5,278 nucleotides of DNA from Gemmataceae bacterium (GTDB lineage Bacteria > Planctomycetota > Planctomycetia > Gemmatales > Gemmataceae): assembly GCA_947474875.1 (NCBI GenBank), contig CANJKY010000345.1, forward strand, positions 1-5,278. Reading direction: 5' to 3'. Positions 1 through 5,071 of the stretch are shown here, piece after piece (the stretch's first letter is position 1; the number at the start of each line of letters is the position of its first letter). The notes under the pieces were generated by a model, which saw nothing but the letters and a program-made list of their open reading frames with translations, made no database searches and was not told where the DNA came from. The position numbers and the translations under genes were made by a program.

Positions 1-1730
1 CCCCGGTGCCCGCCGGCAGCAAGGCGAAGGACGTGTCCGAGCTGCCGGTCGCCGCCGACGCCATGGCGGTGGTGCAGCTCAACGGGGTGGATCGCACCAA
101 AGGGCGGGTGGCCAAGATGCTGGAGGGCATCGACCAGGCGCTGGCGAAAAAGGTGGGGGAGCAGTTGGACGAGGTGGTGAAGGAGGCGCTGGACGGCCGC
201 GACCTGAAGGGCATCGACCCGAACGGGCGGGTGTTCGTGGCGGTCGGCGACTTCGGCGAACTGGCCGGGGACACCCCGCCGGTGGTGGTGGCCGTGCCGG
301 TGAAGGACTACAAGACGTTCAAGGAGAAGTTCCTCACCGAGGGCGAGCGGAAGGGGATCGCCGCGGCCGGCGGCGGGATCGAGCAGTTCGACGCCGAGCC
401 GGCCGGGAAGACGATGTTCGCGGTGGACACCAAGGGCGGGTACGTCGTCCTCACCCCGAGCAAGGAGACGGCCGAGAAGTACGCCGACAAGCTGGAGACG
501 CTGTCGGCCAAGAAGCTGGGGGCGGTGGGCGAGTCGTTCCTGGACGCGGACGTGGCCGTGTACCTGAACCTGGAGCGGATCAACCAGGTGTACGGCGAGC
601 AGATCAAGCAGGGGAAGGCGTTCATCGGGCTGGCCATGCAGCAGGGCGGCGCCGGGTTCGACCCGAAGCAGATGCAGGTGGCCCGCACCCTGTTCGACGG
701 GCTGTTCCAGGTGGTCGAGGACGCCACCGGGCTGGTGATCGCGGTGGAGGCCCGGCCGGAGGGGGCGAACCTGCGGGTCGACGCCGCCTTCCGCGCGGAC
801 ACCCCGACCGCCCGGACGCTGGCCGCCGAGAAGCCGAACCCGCTCAAGGCGCTGGCCGACCTGCCGAAGGGGATGAAGACGTACACCGCCAGCAAGTGGG
901 GGAAGGCGTTCACCGACTTGCAACGGTCGCTCGGCGGGGAGTTTGCCGCCCCGGACGGGGACGAGAAGCTGGCCGAGAAACTCGTGCAGTGGGCGGACCT
1001 GCTGGCGTCGGCTGACGGCGAGACCGTCACCGTCACCGGCCCGGAGTCGGCGTCGCTGACCGTGACCGCGTTCAAGGACGCGGGCAAGGTGGCCGCCGCC
1101 AAGCTGAAGCTGATGAAGGACCTGCCCGGCGGCTCGACGTACAGCAACCTGGTGCTGAAGCAGCCGCCGGCGGTGAAGGAGGGGGCGCAGAAGCACGGCG
1201 GGCTGACCCTGCACGCGGCGAACATCGAGGTGGACTACGAGGCGAGCGTGAAGAACGTGGCCGACGCCACGGCGAAAGAGGCGGCGGTGGAGGCGATGAA
1301 GAAGCTGGTGCCGGAGAAGCAGACGGTGTTCTTCGGGGCGGACGGCGGGCGGTTCGTGCAGGTGACGGCGAAAGACTGGACTGCGGCCAAGGCGCTGCTC
1401 GACGGCTACGCCGACCCGAAGGCGAAGGCGGGCGGCGATGCGGCGTTCGCGCTCACCCGCAAGCAACTGCCGGCGGAGGCCGGGTTCATCACCCTGGTGG
1501 ACACCGTCGAGACGCTGAACGGGATGGCCGAGTCGTTCGGGGCGATGGCCGGGGCCATCCCGGCGCCGGGGCTGGAGGTGCCGAAGCTGACCGGCAAGAT
1601 CAAGGGGGAGACCAGCTACGTGGGGGTGGCGTTCACCGCCCGCCCCGGCAACGCCCGCTTCGACCTGTTCGTCCCGGCCGTAGCCATCAAGACCGTCCGC
1701 AAGGCGATTGAGGACGGCGAGAAGGAGTGA
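1..1730 (+). CDS. Exported planctomycete protein of unknown function, 5'-partial
   Basis: The reading frame is open from the left edge (first full codon at base 3) to a TGA at 1728-1730, giving 575 visible residues. The GTG at base 6 is the first possible start, but it has no ribosome binding site in view and the frame stays open above it. The visible N-terminus (PVPAGSKAKD) looks like the first residues after a signal peptide, so I infer that the true start and the signal lie upstream. No enzyme motif, metal site or membrane helix is visible. Numbering from the GTG, the protein alternates amphipathic helices with short beta-strand-like stretches such as MAVVQLNGVD (about 20-29), VFVAVGDF (about 76-83) and ADVAVYLNLERIN (about 180-192). 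The segment near 282-300 (LADLPKGMKTYTASKWGKAF) resembles the opening segment near 11-30, hinting at two related halves. It vaguely resembles the DUF3352-type proteins of unknown function, but that is only a guess. The coding call is firm; the function is unknown. Confidence 0.88.
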   Translation, partial: PVPAGSKAKDVSELPVAADAMAVVQLNGVDRTKGRVAKMLEGIDQALAKKVGEQLDEVVKEALDGRDLKGIDPNGRVFVAVGDFGELAGDTPPVVVAVPVKDYKTFKEKFLTEGERKGIAAAGGGIEQFDAEPAGKTMFAVDTKGGYVVLTPSKETAEKYADKLETLSAKKLGAVGESFLDADVAVYLNLERINQVYGEQIKQGKAFIGLAMQQGGAGFDPKQMQVARTLFDGLFQVVEDATGLVIAVEARPEGANLRVDAAFRADTPTARTLAAEKPNPLKALADLPKGMKTYTASKWGKAFTDLQRSLGGEFAAPDGDEKLAEKLVQWADLLASADGETVTVTGPESASLTVTAFKDAGKVAAAKLKLMKDLPGGSTYSNLVLKQPPAVKEGAQKHGGLTLHAANIEVDYEASVKNVADATAKEAAVEAMKKLVPEKQTVFFGADGGRFVQVTAKDWTAAKALLDGYADPKAKAGGDAAFALTRKQLPAEAGFITLVDTVETLNGMAESFGAMAGAIPAPGLEVPKLTGKIKGETSYVGVAFTARPGNARFDLFVPAVAIKTVRKAIEDGEKE

Positions 1731-1737
1731 AACGAAC

Positions 1738-1765
1738 AAGCCCACCCGCGGACGCGGGTGGGCTT
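1738..1765. terminator. Bidirectional intrinsic terminator between convergent genes
   Basis: A perfect 12-bp stem (arms 1738-1749 and 1754-1765, AAGCCCACCCGC and its complement) closes on a GGAC tetraloop. It starts 8 bases after the stop of the + strand gene and ends 17 bases before the stop of the - strand gene, so it can serve both. The T-run on the + side is short (TTT at 1764-1766), as is common in very GC-rich genomes, where stem strength does most of the work. It sits in a 36-base near-repeat (1730-1765) that recurs at 2607-2642. Confidence 0.85.
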
Positions 1766-1782
1766 TCCGGGTCGATCCGTCC

Positions 1783-2274
1783 TTACCGAAGCCGCGGCAG
1801 CGGGTGGCCGAACAGGTCGGCGTACTCCGCGCTCAATCGGCCCAGGTGGTAGTCGGCCGATGACACGCCCTTCAGCTTGGCGGTCACGTAAGACACCGCG
1901 TTCAGACCGGACAACTCACCCTCGGGCAGATTCTCCCCGTACAGCCGGCGGTGTGTGCGGAACACGTGCTCGGCCCCGCGGTTCAACTCCTCGAATTGCC
2001 GGACGATCTCGGCGAACGACAGCCGGCCGTGGATCCACTCCATCGCCAGAACTTCCTTCTGGCTAGTCCGATCGACGGCCACCGTCCGGCTACCCTCCAG
2101 TTCGGCGTCCCGTTCGCCGCACGACTTCAGTTGGTCGTCCAACAGGCCGGCGTCGCGGGCGTCCTCGAACGCGGCGACCAGCCCGCCGGGGTACAGGAGC
2201 GAAACGAGCACCGCCGCGAGCGGCACGACCAGGAACACGGACAGACGTTGCGGCAGTCGGGTGAGCACCTTCAC
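1783..2274 (-). CDS. Small single-helix membrane-anchored or exported protein, function unknown
   Basis: 163 residues, ending in TAA at 1783-1785. The start is a choice: the frame opens at a TTG (2311-2313) that falls in the loop of a hairpin and has no ribosome binding site, whereas GTG 2272-2274 has GGAGG four bases upstream and GTG 2266-2268 has the same GGAGG ten bases upstream. I chose 2274; the alternative shortens the protein by two residues. Residues 11-35 (from LSVFLVVPLAAVLVSLL onward) form one hydrophobic segment, either an anchor or a cleavable signal ending near LVAA. The remainder is polar and mostly helical, with GRLSFAEIVRQFEELN at 83-98 and LYGEN at 111-115. I recall many short Gemmataceae proteins with one N-terminal helix and a similar 'GRLTL.EAA.RFRELN' segment, some beside ECF sigma factor genes; no sigma factor is visible here. 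Function is unknown, and membership in that group is recognition by eye. The gene is convergent with the large + strand gene. Confidence 0.8.
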   Translation of the reverse strand: MKVLTRLPQRLSVFLVVPLAAVLVSLLYPGGLVAAFEDARDAGLLDDQLKSCGERDAELEGSRTVAVDRTSQKEVLAMEWIHGRLSFAEIVRQFEELNRGAEHVFRTHRRLYGENLPEGELSGLNAVSYVTAKLKGVSSADYHLGRLSAEYADLFGHPLPRLR

Positions 2275-2278
2275 GAAA

Positions 2279-2283
2279 CCTCC
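2279..2283 (-). promoter_or_regulatory. Ribosome binding site deciding the start of the small membrane protein
   Basis: GGAGG on the - strand, four bases before GTG 2272-2274 and ten bases before GTG 2266-2268. It rules against the upstream TTG as the start. The first spacing is slightly short and the second slightly long, so either GTG could be used. Confidence 0.65.
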
Positions 2284-2303
2284 ACGGAACAGAGAACACC
2301 ACT

Positions 2304-2319
2304 CCCGCCGCAAGGCGGG
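2304..2319 (-). other. GC-only hairpin in the 5' region of the small membrane protein gene
   Basis: CCCGCC (2304-2309) and GGCGGG (2314-2319) form a perfect 6-bp all-GC stem around a four-base loop (GCAA on the + strand, TTGC on the - strand). On the - strand it lies 20 bases before the GGAGG site, so it would be in the mRNA leader if transcription begins above it. It could stabilise the leader or tune translation, but it could also be chance in GC-rich DNA. No T-run follows, so it is not a convincing terminator. Confidence 0.4.
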
Positions 2320-2466
2320 CCGGCGTGGTTCGTACTGGGTAGCGGGAGGAGAGGGCCGCTAGGATCACCCGCGAACCGTCCGCGGATGAGTAGGGTGGGA
2401 GAATCACCGTCGCATGTCTGACACAACGCAACCGCGGTGCCAATCCGCCTGTTTCAAACTTAACGA

Positions 2467-2497
2467 GTAAGATACCCCTGGTTTTCCAGTGTCTTAC
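2467..2497. repeat. Inverted repeat / hairpin in AT-richer spacer
   Basis: GTAAGA (2467-2472) pairs with TCTTAC (2492-2497). Inside it, CTGG (2478-2481) pairs with CCAG (2486-2489) around a four-base loop (TTTT on +, AAAA on -). An asymmetric 5/2 internal loop separates the two stems. The heptamer GTCTTAC at its right end recurs exactly at 2578-2584. It could be a protein-binding dyad, part of a small RNA or a remnant of a lost gene; nothing in the sequence decides between these. Confidence 0.4.
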
Positions 2498-2613
2498 ACG
2501 AGAGTCGATTCTGACCCGCCCGCGAGTCGTGCCTAATTGTGCGGCACAGCGGTCGGCCACGATCAGGTCTGGAAGTAGTCTTACCACCCCCAGCAGAAGT
2601 GTGTGGAAACGAA

Positions 2614-2643
2614 GAAGCCCACCCGTGGTTGCGGATGGGCTTC
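2614..2643 (-). terminator. Intrinsic terminator of the DUF1501 gene
   Basis: Arms 2614-2625 and 2632-2643 form a 12-position stem with one C/A mismatch (2622/2635) and a six-base loop. It begins 17 bases beyond the DUF1501 stop codon. On the - strand it is followed by a T-rich run (TTCGTTTCC), better than the run on the + side. It is a near copy of the terminator at 1738-1765. Confidence 0.8.
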
Positions 2644-2660
2644 GTGATTCCCCGCCTCAC

Positions 2661-3956
2661 TCACACCAGTTCCTTCACCACGTCCCGCTCGTCCAGCACG
2701 TACATCGGCCGGCCGCTGCCGCTCGGGAACGTCTGGCTCGGGTCGATGCCCATCGCCTTGTACAGGGTGCTGAGCAGGTGCGGCACCTTGTACGGCCGGT
2801 CCTTCGGCGTCTCCCCACGGGCGGTGCTGGCCCCGATCGCCTGGCCCATCTTCAGCCCGCCGCCGGCCACCAGCGCGGACATGACCGGCGACCAGTGGTC
2901 CCGCCCGGCGTTGCTGTTGTTGATCTTTGGGGTGCGGCCGAACTCGCCCCACACGACCGTTACCACGTCGTCCTGCATGCCGCGGTCGTGCAGGTCCTGG
3001 ATGAGGGCGGCGATGCCGCGGTCGAGCATCGGCAGTTGCCGGGCCAGCGTCTTGAAGTTGCTGTCGTGCGTGTCCCACCCGCCGTAGCTGAGGGTCACAC
3101 ACCCGACCCCGGCCTCCACCAGCCGGCGGGCGGTGAGGAACTGCTCCACCCCCTTGTACCGCTCGCGGGTGCGGGGGTCTTCGTTCTTCAGGTCGAGCGC
3201 CTTCCGCACCAGCCCGGACGCGATCATGTCGAACGCCCGCTGGGTGAACGAGTCCATCCCGTTCATGCTGCCGCTGGCGTCGATGTCCCGCCGCACCGTG
3301 TCGAAGCTGGCGAGCAGGTCTTTGCGGTCGTCCATCCGCCCGGCGGTGACGCCGTTCGCCAGCCGCAGGTTCTCTTTGCCTGGTCCTTCCGGGGCGAACG
3401 GGCGGTGGGCCACCCCGAGGAACCCCGGCTCGGTGCCGACGCTCATCCCGCGGAGCGACACGAACGGCGGCACGTCGCCCGCCCCGCCCCGCACCTTCGA
3501 CACCACCGACCCGAAGCTCGGGTGCCCGGCGGTTCGGTTCACCTGCTCGCTGTACCCGGTCATCACGTACGAGTCGCTGTGCTCGTCCACCGCCACCAGG
3601 CTCCGCACCACCGCCAGCTTGTCGAACATCTTCGCCTGGAGCGGGAAGTGTTCGCAGATCTGCACCCCGGGCACGTTCGTGCTGACCGGCTTGAACTCGC
3701 CGCGGAACTCGGCCGGCGCGTCCGGCTTCAGGTCCCACATGTCGAGGTGGCTCGGCCCGCCCGGCAGGTAGATCATGATGGCCGACTTCGGCGTCTCGGC
3801 CGATCCCCGCAACCCCGGCTCGTCGCCCTTGTTCGCCGCCCGCAACCGCAGTTGGTCGGCCAGGGTCAGCCCGGCGCCGAACGCGCCGACGCGGAGGAAG
3901 TTGCGACGGTTCAGCCCGTCGCAGAACGGCTGAGAGCGGCCGAGGAAGGTGAGCAT
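2661..3956 (-). CDS. DUF1501 family protein with twin-arginine (Tat) signal
   Basis: 431 residues, ending in TGA at 2661-2663. I chose ATG 3954-3956 because AGAGG lies six bases upstream and because MLTFLGRSQPFCDGLNRRNF is the usual opening of these proteins. The in-frame GTG at 4023-4025 overlaps a candidate promoter. N16-R17-R18-N19-F20-L21-R22 followed by a small-residue stretch (VGAFGAG) is a Tat-type signal, implying export of a folded protein. The body carries the hallmarks of DUF1501 (Pfam PF07394, placed in the alkaline phosphatase/sulfatase-like superfamily): GGPSHLDMWD (66-75), DEHSDSY (124-130), GGWDTHDSNF (292-301), WGEFGRTP (336-343) and GRDHW (351-355). The repeated D and H residues (D72, H126, D295, H297, D353, H354) suggest a metal-dependent site, but I know of no proven substrate. 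The C-terminus is complete. DUF1501 genes often sit beside a DUF1549/DUF1553 cytochrome-type partner; none is in view, and the gene has its own promoter-like and terminator signals. Confidence 0.96.
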   Translation of the reverse strand: MLTFLGRSQPFCDGLNRRNFLRVGAFGAGLTLADQLRLRAANKGDEPGLRGSAETPKSAIMIYLPGGPSHLDMWDLKPDAPAEFRGEFKPVSTNVPGVQICEHFPLQAKMFDKLAVVRSLVAVDEHSDSYVMTGYSEQVNRTAGHPSFGSVVSKVRGGAGDVPPFVSLRGMSVGTEPGFLGVAHRPFAPEGPGKENLRLANGVTAGRMDDRKDLLASFDTVRRDIDASGSMNGMDSFTQRAFDMIASGLVRKALDLKNEDPRTRERYKGVEQFLTARRLVEAGVGCVTLSYGGWDTHDSNFKTLARQLPMLDRGIAALIQDLHDRGMQDDVVTVVWGEFGRTPKINNSNAGRDHWSPVMSALVAGGGLKMGQAIGASTARGETPKDRPYKVPHLLSTLYKAMGIDPSQTFPSGSGRPMYVLDERDVVKELV

Positions 3957-3962
3957 GGCGGG

Positions 3963-3967
3963 CCTCT
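3963..3967 (-). promoter_or_regulatory. Ribosome binding site of the DUF1501 gene
   Basis: AGAGG on the - strand, six bases before ATG 3954-3956. It supports this start over the upstream in-frame GTG at 4023-4025. Confidence 0.6.
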
Positions 3968-3994
3968 GTCGAAAGTGGGGGTCGGCGGTGACGG

Positions 3995-4023
3995 TGAGAC
4001 GCTCCGGTGTGGCCGGAAGTTTC
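3995..4023 (-). promoter_or_regulatory. Candidate ECF sigma factor promoter for the DUF1501 gene
   Basis: On the - strand, GAAACTT (4023-4017) is followed after 16 bases by GTCTCA (4000-3995). This matches 6 of 7 and 5 of 6 positions of the classic sigma-E/ECF-type pattern GGAACTT, 15-19 bases, GTCTAA. Transcription would start near 3988, leaving a leader of about 32 bases that contains the AGAGG site. The element lies just beyond a terminator-like hairpin that would end the upstream gene. A perfect inverted repeat (TCCGG 4003-4007, CCGGA 4013-4017) fills the spacer and could be an operator. Planctomycetes carry many ECF sigma factors whose preferences differ, so this is a candidate only. Confidence 0.4.
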
Positions 4024-4027
4024 ACCG

Positions 4028-4057
4028 AAAAGGTAGGTAGGTGAAAGATACCCTACC
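4028..4057 (-). terminator. Probable terminator of the membrane protein gene
   Basis: On the - strand, GGTAG (4057-4053) pairs with CTACC (4036-4032) and GTA (4051-4049) pairs with TAC (4039-4037). One bulged G and a nine-base loop complete the hairpin, and TTTT (4031-4028) follows at once. The structure begins 36 bases past the stop codon of the membrane protein gene. The stem is weaker than those of the other two terminators, but the T-run is cleaner. Confidence 0.5.
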
Positions 4058-4092
4058 GCCCGGCGGGGAGCAATCGGAAAGCCGAACCGCCG

Positions 4093-4848
4093 TCACTTGA
4101 TGCTGCCCATGTACGCCATGCCCAGGCCGAACGCCATCACCCACGCGCACCCCTCGATGACGAACACCGTCAGCAGCGCCTCGTACATGTTCAGTTGGAA
4201 CTGTGCCTGGAAGGTGGCGAACGCCACCAGGCTGATGGACGCGACGGCCATGAGGATGCCGAGCGGGCCGATACACCCGTAGCACAGCAGCCCGAACCCG
4301 AGGGTGAACCCGTTGATGAACGCCACGCTGCCGAACAGTTTCACCACCGCCTGGGCGACCGGGCCGTAGTCGATGCCGAACACCTGCCCGATGAAAATGA
4401 GCATGACCGAGATGACCGCCGTCTCGGCCACCGCCCCGACCACCCCGCCGACCAGGGCAATCCCCCCGACCGTCGCCGACGCCTTCGTCGCCACGTACAC
4501 CGCCGCGGCCACGGTGCCGAGCAGCCCGAGTACCGACAGGCACACCGTCCAGAACCACCACGGCCGCGGTTTGGTCAGCGGGTCCAGGTCTTGCGGGTTC
4601 GGTGCGGGCGGGTCGTCGTAGGCCAGATCCCGCCGCCGCTTCTTCGGCTTCGGCTCTACCGGTTCGTCCCGCGGGTCGCCGTCCCGCCGCTTCCTCTTCC
4701 GCGGCTTCGGTTCCTCCTCGACCTCCGGCTCGCTGGTGGCGTACTTGTCGTGTTTGGTCGGCGGCGCCTCCCGCTTCGCCGGGGCGGGGTCGGAGAACCC
4801 GTACTCGCCGGGGTTCAGGTCGGGGTCGTCGTCGCGGGCGGTACTCAT
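4093..4848 (-). CDS. Multi-pass membrane protein with charged, repeat-bearing N-terminal tail; function unknown
   Basis: 251 residues, from ATG 4846-4848 to TGA 4093-4095. The frame stays open upstream to a TTG at 5017-5019, but that stretch has no good start and its composition does not look coding; the next downstream methionine is deep inside the membrane domain. No ribosome binding site precedes the ATG (see the adjoining promoter). Residues 1-95 are hydrophilic, proline-rich and probably disordered. They include two basic blocks, EPKPRKRKRRD (46-56) and EPKPKKRRRD (65-74), which look like an imperfect duplication with a 19-residue period. From W97 on the protein is hydrophobic, with membrane segments at roughly 97-120, 125-158 (long, perhaps one or two helices), 166-188, 191-213 and 222-247. 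The positive charge before the first segment suggests a cytoplasmic tail. I recognise no named domain; similar tail-plus-helices proteins are common in Gemmataceae. Being membrane-embedded is well supported; a transport, sensing or scaffold role cannot be told. Confidence 0.88.
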   Translation of the reverse strand: MSTARDDDPDLNPGEYGFSDPAPAKREAPPTKHDKYATSEPEVEEEPKPRKRKRRDGDPRDEPVEPKPKKRRRDLAYDDPPAPNPQDLDPLTKPRPWWFWTVCLSVLGLLGTVAAAVYVATKASATVGGIALVGGVVGAVAETAVISVMLIFIGQVFGIDYGPVAQAVVKLFGSVAFINGFTLGFGLLCYGCIGPLGILMAVASISLVAFATFQAQFQLNMYEALLTVFVIEGCAWVMAFGLGMAYMGSIK

Positions 4849-4854
4849 GGTGCC

Positions 4855-4884
4855 ATTGTCCGGGCATGAGATGTGCGGTGGCAA
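4855..4884 (-). promoter_or_regulatory. Candidate housekeeping-type promoter giving a leaderless mRNA
   Basis: On the - strand, TTGCCA (4884-4879) matches 5 of 6 positions of the -35 consensus TTGACA. After an 18-base spacer, GACAAT (4860-4855) matches 4 of 6 positions of TATAAT. Only six bases separate GACAAT from the ATG at 4848, so a start site at the usual distance would fall on or next to the start codon. That fits the absence of any ribosome binding site. The match is modest and could be chance. Confidence 0.35.
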
Positions 4885-4921
4885 CCGGAAACCGACCCGT
4901 CGCCGTGTGCCGTTCGAGAAA

Positions 4922-4959
4922 CCGGGTGCGGAAAATGCCGGCGCATTTGGGGTGCCCGG
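4922..4959. repeat. 38-bp concentric dyad in the divergent promoter region
   Basis: An inner inverted repeat, AAATGC (4933-4938) and GCATTT (4943-4948) around CGGC, shares its exact centre (4940.5) with an outer pair, CCGGG (4922-4926) and CCCGG (4955-4959). That makes 11 complementary pairs in 38 bases, with six unmatched bases per side between the two levels. It lies 73 bases upstream of the membrane protein start and 112 bases upstream of the LEDR protein start, where a shared operator would be expected. The rest of the 223-bp gap holds the candidate promoter at 4855-4884 and no gene; I found no convincing promoter for the + strand gene. Confidence 0.45.
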
Positions 4960-5057
4960 CGAGAGTATTTCGTGAACCGCACCGGATCGCCGTAGACCGG
5001 TCCGCTGATCGCAGCACAATGCGCCTCTCGCCCACGTCGTCGCCCCGCATCATCATG

Positions 5058-5062
5058 AGGAG
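5058..5062 (+). promoter_or_regulatory. Ribosome binding site of the LEDR/beta-helix protein
   Basis: AGGAG lies nine bases before ATG 5072-5074, a normal spacing, and fixes that start. Confidence 0.7.
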
Positions 5063-5071
5063 ACTTCGTTG

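Larger units (their letters stand above)
2275..2660. other. 386-bp intergenic stretch with no supported gene
   Basis: This lies between the start of the small membrane protein gene and the end of the DUF1501 gene, both on the - strand. It holds the GGAGG site and GC hairpin near 2280-2319, a hairpin at 2467-2497 and a terminator at 2614-2643. Bases from about 2421 to 2500 are visibly less GC-rich than the flanking genes, as expected of regulatory or decayed DNA. The short frames that cross it have poor starts, run through the terminator hairpin or shadow flanking genes, and their translations resemble no protein I know. I saw no convincing promoter for the small membrane protein gene, although one must lie here or further upstream. 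Confidence 0.6.

Noticed and set aside
308..1225. 305-residue - strand frame inside the first gene
   Set aside because: It is antisense to a well-coded frame, rich in Ser, Ala and Pro, and without a recognisable domain or ribosome binding site.
2357..2410. Short repeats (ATCACC twice, CCGCG/CGCGG hairpin) upstream of the small membrane protein gene
   Set aside because: They are too short and too GC-rich to separate from chance in this genome.
2482..2520. tRNA-like stretch (CTTACAC and TCGATTC, as in the anticodon and T loops of a valine tRNA)
   Set aside because: The bases flanking both loops do not form anticodon or T stems, and no D arm or acceptor stem can be drawn, so the likeness is chance.
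2460..2660. 66-residue open frame on the - strand between the DUF1501 gene and the small membrane protein gene
   Set aside because: It begins with a GTG that overlaps the DUF1501 end, has no ribosome binding site, runs straight through a terminator hairpin, and its translation looks like random high-GC sequence.
2529..4040. 503-residue + strand frame opposite the DUF1501 gene, and a 385-residue - strand frame overlapping it
   Set aside because: Both are shadows of the DUF1501 gene in high-GC DNA: histidine-, arginine- and proline-rich with no motif, while the DUF1501 frame has many conserved family motifs.
4971..5020. Possible promoters for the LEDR gene (TAGACC / 16 bases / CACAAT, or GAACCGC / 19 bases / GTCCGC)
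   Set aside because: Each match is weak or badly spaced, and the two compete; neither stands out from the background.
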